Positions 58,688 to 64,000 of a stretch of 64,000 nucleotides of DNA are shown here, piece after piece. The notes under the pieces were generated by a model that ran no database searches, had not been told where the DNA came from, and saw nothing but the letters and a program-made list of their open reading frames with translations. Location of the stretch: the NCBI RefSeq assembly GCF_048569485.1, contig NC_134353.1, positions 708,731,930-708,795,929 of the forward strand, in the 5' to 3' direction. The DNA is from Anomaloglossus baeobatrachus (lineage: Eukaryota > Chordata > Amphibia > Anura > Aromobatidae). A program made the position numbers and the translations under genes. Position 1 is the first letter of the stretch; each line of letters begins with the position of its first letter.

Positions 58688-59846
58688 TGTGACGCCCTGA
58701 CCTATCAGGTCGTCACAGGGTATTGTGAAATCTGCCCTTCTGCATGATATCCACCTCCTCCTTGGTTACGGGTCCCTGACCTTTGGTGTTGCTGAGAACC
58801 AGCTAATCAAAACCCTAGGAACACTCTGCACCACACCCACCAGACACACCAGTGGACAGCCTGACGTGAATAGGGCCGCTAACTTGGGGGGTTGGTTAGG
58901 GGAGGTCAGGAGTGTCAGGAGACAGTTAGTCAAGCGGTAACTCTCAAGAGGAGAGGTCACAAAGGAGTTGAGAAGTGACTCTCGAGAGAAGAGATCAGGA
59001 GCTGTGCTCCTTGGTTATTAGGTGGCAGACGTTGGTCTGGGCCTGGTAGGAGCTGGACCCCGGTCGCAGGGTATCGTGACAAGGGGCACAGACTGTCGAG
59101 GAGGACAGCCGGTGGCCTTGTGCCATCACCGGGCAGGGGCCAGGGCACGATGGGGTACGTGGACCCTAGGCCAGGAAGTAGCTTCAGACGTCCTAGTAAT
59201 TTAGCCGACGAGGACAGAGCCTTCAAGATCCGTTCTCCACCCACTGCAAAATCGGGGTACTAGCGCAATGAGGGGGATAGGACTTTCCCACTACATAGTC
59301 CAGAAAATCCCAAGCGTGAACCCTGAGAGCAAGCTCACCCAGTTAGCCATACATTTAGTTCTATGCTAAAAGGGACCAACTACAGAAAAGAAGTGCCAAG
59401 GTCAAGATCACAGGCTAACAAGCAACACCAACGGGCACGGGATCCAGGCGTGCTCCCTCCCTGCTGCAGTGGCATCAAGAACTTTGGTTTACCACGGTTG
59501 TCAGTGTCAGCGTTATTGGACTGAGTGAGCACGCAATTAACCCTTACCGGCCCGACGGCACCTCCCCGAAACCATCAGAGTCCCGGGGCATCCCCCCTAT
59601 TCGTGGAAGGGTTAAACACCTGGCTTCTTACACCATCGCCACCGGGTACTCCCAATCGCAGCGGTGGTACTCCATCCTACCACGCACCACGGGTGGCATC
59701 ACAAACCTTCCACACCTTCCCCTGTAAATCCCCCCTTTATTCCGGGTGGCCGCGCGACCCCAACCCCTCGGGTCCAGAGACCCCTCGATCCACCGCGGAT
59801 CCGGATCCGAGCGGCAGTGGCAGGATGCTGACGCGGGGGCTACACA
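58688..59846 (+). mobile_element. Solo LTR (family L, copy 2)
   Basis: Fossil. 1159 bp, starts tgtgacgccctgacctatca and ends ...ctacaca. Perfect 4-bp duplication GAGG (58684-58687, 59847-59850). Inserted in the gag fragment. Confidence 0.85.
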
Positions 59847-60068
59847 GAGGCATTCCTGCTTGTGTTTGAGAGGTTGGCGCACCAGGAGAAACTTCCTCCG
59901 GAGGAGTGGGCGGAAGTTCTGGCACCAAATTTCACTGCAGCACCTCTGAAGGTGTATTTTGACCTGGTCCGTCAGGACGCCAAGGAGTACATTAAACTCA
60001 AGGCAGAGATTATGGCTCAGCATAACCCTGGCAGTCAGGACACGGCGGGTAACCTACTGAGGCTATGA

Positions 60069-60413
60069 CAGGGACAATTTTTAAAGGTGTTCTACAAAAT
60101 GGGTGACATCATCCCCATCTCCGGGCAAAATGAAGCGTATGCACAGAGAACTCACCTACATGGATGGTGCTGGAGGCATCATGCACGTCAATCAGCACAG
60201 GAGGACGGTGAAAGAAGGGACAGGAGACGCTGATTAGGACACCCATCGGACCGGACCCGACAATTTACATACATGGCGGGAGATTCTATAAGGACATTTG
60301 TGGGGTGTACAGGGGGGTCAGGGGGTAACCTGCACCTTTATAGAATGCAGCACAGGTGCTACTGAAGGTACTTGGTTTAGTTTAGAAGGCCAAAATCTAG
60401 TGACAGGTTTCCT
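60069..60413. mobile_element. T2-like MITE, right part
   Basis: Ends agtgacaggtttcct at TTAA 60414-60417. The left end is unclear, with no gene in between. Confidence 0.5.
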
Positions 60414-60417
60414 TTAA

Positions 60418-60980
60418 AGAGATCCTAAATGTGTATATGTTCAATGGTTTTTGCACTGCGCATGGTCAGAAGACTCCTGCGGTTCCGACCATGCGCAGAG
60501 TGCGTCTAAAGCCGGCAAGTAAACACTCGGATATGAAGGCTGTGCGAATTTCAAGCGCGCACACGCGGGATCTCCAGGAGCTGACGGTGTAAATCCATGG
60601 TATCACTTCCGCAGGGGTGTGATACCATGAAAAGCTCCTGGAGATCCTGCACGTGTGCGCTTGCTGTTCGCTCAGCCTCAATATCCGGGTGTTTACTTGC
60701 CGGCTTCACAAGTGCACGTCGCTCATGTAAATCCATGGTATCACGCCCACAGAGGCGTGATACCACGGAAAGCATGCAAACGCCCAAGGGGCGATGCAAC
60801 GCCCAGGGGACTACACCCTCTCCTATTTACATACTGTAGGGAACATGCAAGTTATAAAACTTTTTTTTATAAAATCATATTAAACAATATTACAACACAG
60901 GGATGGGTAGGAAGGGGTTTCTAAGCCACACATCACCCTGCTTGTAGGTTAGAACACATATGGGACCTGACAGGTTCCCT
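60418..60980. mobile_element. T2/Kolobok-like MITE with internal hairpins
   Basis: TTAA 60414-60417 and 60981-60984. Right end gacctgacaggttccct. Two internal palindromes are centred near 60612 and 60750 (ccatggtatcac ... gtgataccatg). The left TTAA is shared with the preceding unit. Confidence 0.65.
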
Positions 60981-60984
60981 TTAA

Positions 60985-61157
60985 GTAAAAATGGCAGCTT
61001 TTAAAAAGATATTGTACTAAACGGAGTATTTTTTATTTTTAGCACACGCATTATCTATATTATATATCATTATCTAAAAGTAGCTTAGCTATATTAATGT
61101 TTTAGTGTTTGATGGAATTTTTGCCAAGTGTAATATGCCCCTTGAAATTGGCACATG
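60985..61157. other. Unassigned AT-rich sequence
   Basis: No features seen apart from the LTR target duplication at its right edge. Confidence 0.4.
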
Positions 61158-62299
61158 TGTACCGCCCCTGCAGCAGTCGGACTGCTCGGATCCGGGGTTG
61201 CCGTGGCTCGAGGGTCTGCTGACCTGGGGGCTCGGGGTCACCCGAAAATGAAAGGGGGGCTATTTACAGGGGATTATTGTTCGTGACGCCACCCGTGGTT
61301 CGCAGTAAGGGGAGTACCGCTGCTGCCGATGGGAGTACCCGGGGGAGATGGAGCATGGCAGGCAGATGACGTTCCCTCCACGGGTAGGGGAGGCCCCGGG
61401 ACTCTGGATGGTGGAGTGTAGGGGAGCGTAGCGCAGGTTGGACACAGGGGAAGGCAGCGTACTCACTCAGGCCGTGTTGGTGTTGATGCGACCATAAAGC
61501 AGACTCTGACACAGTAGTAAACCAAGTCTCTGGGTGCCGCTGCCACTTCAGGGGAGCTCGTCCGGGAGTCTGCTCCCGTTGGTATTGCTGATGGTCTGTA
61601 ACCTGCCTCCATGCACTAGAATTTAGATGTTCTGAGTGACCCCTTGGCGTGAAGCTTTCAGGGCCCCGCTCCCTATAATTAAATAGAGGAGCTGTACTCT
61701 CGATGGCTGACACTTGGGATTTCAGTGGGCTGCATAAGCTGGAAAGCCCTATCCCCCTCGTTGTGTTGATGCCTTTGATCTCTGAGCTCTTGGGGAAAGA
61801 GACTATCCTCCACAGATTAATTATCAGGTTGGGTGAAGCTACTCCCTTATCTGGGGTCTAGTACCCCGTCATGCTCGGTACCGGTTCGGTTACTAGATTT
61901 TCCGGTGCCGACCGTTCTCCCAAACTAAGTCTGGCACCCCTCTCTAATACCCTGCGACCGGGTCTCCAACTCCTCTGGTCCCAGACCACCGTCTGCAACC
62001 TACCCAACATCTCCCAGGGATCTCCAACACCCTCCAGCTCCTCACTCTCTGAGGGCTACCACTCAACTGACTCAGCCCCTCCCACCAGTTTGTCTGACCC
62101 ATAGGCGGGTGGCCCTTTTCCAGCTAGACCACCCACTGGTGTGCCTGACAGGGTGTGGTGTGAGGTGTGGTTAGGATTTGAATGCTGATGGAGCAATACC
62201 AAAGGTTAGGATCCCAGAACCATGGGGGGTTGAGCTGTGCACCAAAAGAGATAGGAGTGCAGTACCCTGTGACACCCTGACTAGTTCAGGGGCATCACA
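61158..62299 (-). mobile_element. Solo LTR (family L, copy 3)
   Basis: Fossil. 1142 bp on the minus strand, starting tgtgatgcccctgaactagt at 62299. Perfect 4-bp duplication CATG (61154-61157, 62300-62303). It shares the cacgggtggcgtcacga block (seen inverted near 61285) with copies 1 and 2. Confidence 0.85.
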
Positions 62300-62323
62300 C
62301 ATGCAGTTAGGTAGTATCATAAC

Positions 62324-62564
62324 TAGGGATGATCGAATACCTCAAATATTCGGCTTCGCGAATATTTTCCGAATAGGTCGCCGCTATTCGACTATTCGCG
62401 AATATTCGATGCGCAATGTAAGTCTAGGAGAAACCCGAATAACAACTATTCAGAACTATTCGGGCTTCCCATAGACTTACATAGCGCATTGAATATTCAA
62501 ATAGCGGCGACCTATTCGGAAAATATTCGCAAAGCCGAATATTTGAGGTATTCGATCATCCCTA
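62324..62564. mobile_element. Palindromic hAT-type MITE
   Basis: 241 bp with a perfect 8-bp duplication atcataac (62316-62323, 62565-62572). Almost the whole length is one inverted repeat (tagggatgatcgaatacctc ... its complement), centred near 62445. Confidence 0.92.
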
Positions 62565-62572
62565 ATCATAAC

Positions 62573-63270
62573 CTTAAATATTTTTTAGAAGATGAGGTAT
62601 AAAGCATATACAACTACTAAAACAATGGTGGATGCACCGCAAAACATGTGGATAAAGAAAAATATGTAATAGGGATATGTGTAATAAGAAATGGTGCTTC
62701 AAAAATGTATAAAAAAAGGCATAAAAGAGAAAATGTCCATCTGCACCCGCGGTGTGGCTTCCTCTCTGAGCCAAGCATTGTCCAGTGATATGTTATTGAA
62801 CTCAGTATGACAGGTCTGTCAGATTTCGCAGGTATTTTGGAGCGGAGCTAAGATGGGATAATTGTTCTTGGTAATCCCTCTGTGTTGTGTGGAAGCGGTT
62901 TTGATATCAGGCCTTTTTCCCGTACACAATGCCCATCACGCAATCTGCCGGGCGCCCCAGATGTAAAAAGCAGATTTTTATTTTCCAAGCTCTGCTTGGA
63001 TTAACGAGATCTCAGATGCACAACTCCGAGTGAACAAAACCCCCTGAGATTAGAGGGCCAGTTATCGTATTCACTGAGGTTTAGCATTTCTGTCTGGGGA
63101 TTATGGAGGCTTTTTTTCTCTCCCATAAAATAGTTTGTGTTATAAGGTGGCAGCTTTGGATGGAAGGAAATAAAGGTATTTAAAGCGCAGACAAGTCAAG
63201 GAATGAAAGGAAAATACTTTAAGCTAAAAGTATTAAAGGTAAAGGGGGTCTCTTGGACGAGATGAGATGT
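62573..63270. other. Upstream region of the right-edge gene, otherwise unassigned
   Basis: No repeat ends recognised. This is the longest stretch on the right without clear transposon DNA, consistent with a host regulatory region. Confidence 0.4.
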
Positions 63271-63279
63271 TTTATAAGG
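63271..63279 (+). promoter_or_regulatory. Possible TATA box
   Basis: tttataagg, 61 bp before the ATG at 63340. It would place the transcription start near 63300. Confidence 0.4.
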
Positions 63280-63339
63280 CAAGCAATCATATCAGAGGGT
63301 GACAGAGCACACGGAGCTCTACAGAGACGTACTCGCGGT

Positions 63340-63565
63340 ATGTCATCCAGAAAGGAAAGTGTTAAGAAGAAGACGCAGCGATCCTTCTCTATTGAAAGCA
63401 TCCTCTCTCTTCCATCACCTAACACTCTACAGCCGGGATCAACATGGATGCCAAATGGGCAATGCCACGTAACCACCAGTAAACATGACTCGGCTGTGCC
63501 TGGCTGCAACTGTTGCTGCTGTGCCCATTCCAACCACCACTCTGGACAGGATCCGTCATGGCTCA
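63340..63565 (+). CDS. Possible first exon of a homeobox-type gene (eh1 motif)
   Basis: From ATG 63340: MSSRKESVKKKTQ, then RSFSIESILS, which fits the engrailed-homology-1 (eh1) pattern found near the N-terminus of many repressive homeodomain proteins, where it binds Groucho/TLE. A basic KKK run precedes it and a cysteine cluster (GCNCCCCAH) lies near codon 60. A strong donor GGCTCA|gtgagtac ends the exon after 75 codons plus one base. A longer upstream frame exists (ATG 63253), but the TATA position favours 63340. No homeodomain lies in the window; the next exon would be beyond 64000. The gene family is a hypothesis. Confidence 0.45.
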
Positions 63566-64000
63566 GTGAGTACAATGCTGCCCCTCCTGTGCAATAACTG
63601 GACCTTGTGATAATAATACTACAGTGAAGGGATGTTTTGGACATCAATATACCAAACAGTTCTATAGCCAGTTACTTTCTGAAATGTAAGAAAAATTAGG
63701 CACACATTTACCATCACAGCACCCTTTGTACTAATCTATGGCAGGTCATCTGTAGAAAACCATTACTTTGTATCTAATTTGTACTTTTTGTACTTTGCCC
63801 TTTGTTGACATTTCCTTTTTTTTTTTTTTTTGTTGACATTTGTTGCAATTTTTTGTTTGGGATTTATATTATCGCATTTCTATACGCGCCGTGGAATACT
63901 ATAGTGTTAGATGAACAAATTATTGTGAGGGTGTAATTCTAATGCTATGTTTGATGCAACTTCCAATCCAATGACAGGAGTGGATCATAAAAGGTGGATG
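63566..64000 (+). other. Putative intron 1 of the right-edge gene
   Basis: Follows the gtgagtac donor. It holds a poly-T run at 63819-63832 and no other feature. Confidence 0.4.

Larger units (their letters stand above)
57340..60068 (+). mobile_element. Gypsy-type gag fragment, cut by two MITEs and a solo LTR
   Basis: Fossil. Pieces with Gypsy/SCAN-like gag character lie at 57340-57489, 58476-58687 and 59847-60068. The last contains AFLLVFERLA, PEEWAEVLAP and YFDLVRQDAK. They are separated by 57493-58055, 58059-58472 and 58688-59846. The element is broken. Confidence 0.7.

Overview
This is vertebrate nuclear DNA and very probably an anuran amphibian (frog). Almost every kilobase is transposon. 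The mixture is typical of frog genomes: DIRS retrotransposons with tyrosine recombinase, Tc1/mariner elements, TTAA-flanked T2/Kolobok-like and piggyBac-like MITEs, GC-rich PIF/Harbinger-like MITEs, hAT MITEs, solo LTRs and AT microsatellites. There are no bacterial-type operons, tRNA or rRNA genes, or CRISPR arrays. Species-level placement is inference.

Host genes. On the minus strand I find six short exons (32599-32729, 28255-28432, 22734-22820, 21464-21491, 19615-19763, 10925-11047). Each has usable splice sites, and their phases join without a break from an ATG through about 232 codons. The product looks alpha-helical (HEAT/ARM-like) and I do not recognise it. The gene runs off the left side of the window. 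A CpG-rich stretch upstream of its ATG also holds a possible divergent first exon on the plus strand (32776-32868). At the right edge, 63340-63565 (+) looks like the first coding exon of another gene, with a TATA box and an eh1-like repressor motif.

Layout. 1-425: fragment of one DIRS family. 426-7808: Tc1/mariner element with a DIRS retrotransposon (673-6467) inserted in its transposase. 7.9-11 kb: MITEs, a microsatellite and exon 6. 11.3-17.6 kb: Harbinger-like MITE split by a second copy of the same DIRS. 17.6-32.6 kb: intronic MITEs, many nested, between exons 5 to 1. 32.7-41.8 kb: more MITEs, a 144-bp tandem array and a Tc1 fragment. 41845-47099: a 5.3-kb hAT-like element with a perfect 8-bp target duplication; it carries a minisatellite, an intact-looking Tc1 element and a 448-bp tandem duplication. 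47.2-52 kb: hAT MITE, a decayed Tc1, AT microsatellites, and a SINE in a minisatellite. 52.9-62.3 kb: an unclassified minisatellite-bearing element, three solo LTRs of one family (each with a 4-bp target duplication), Gypsy-type fossils, MITEs and a palindromic hAT MITE.

The mobile elements do not work together. They form an insertion history inside and beside a large-intron host gene. The items most worth a second look are the unrecognised host gene, the composite hAT-like element with its intact Tc1, and the repeated cases of MITEs sharing one target site.
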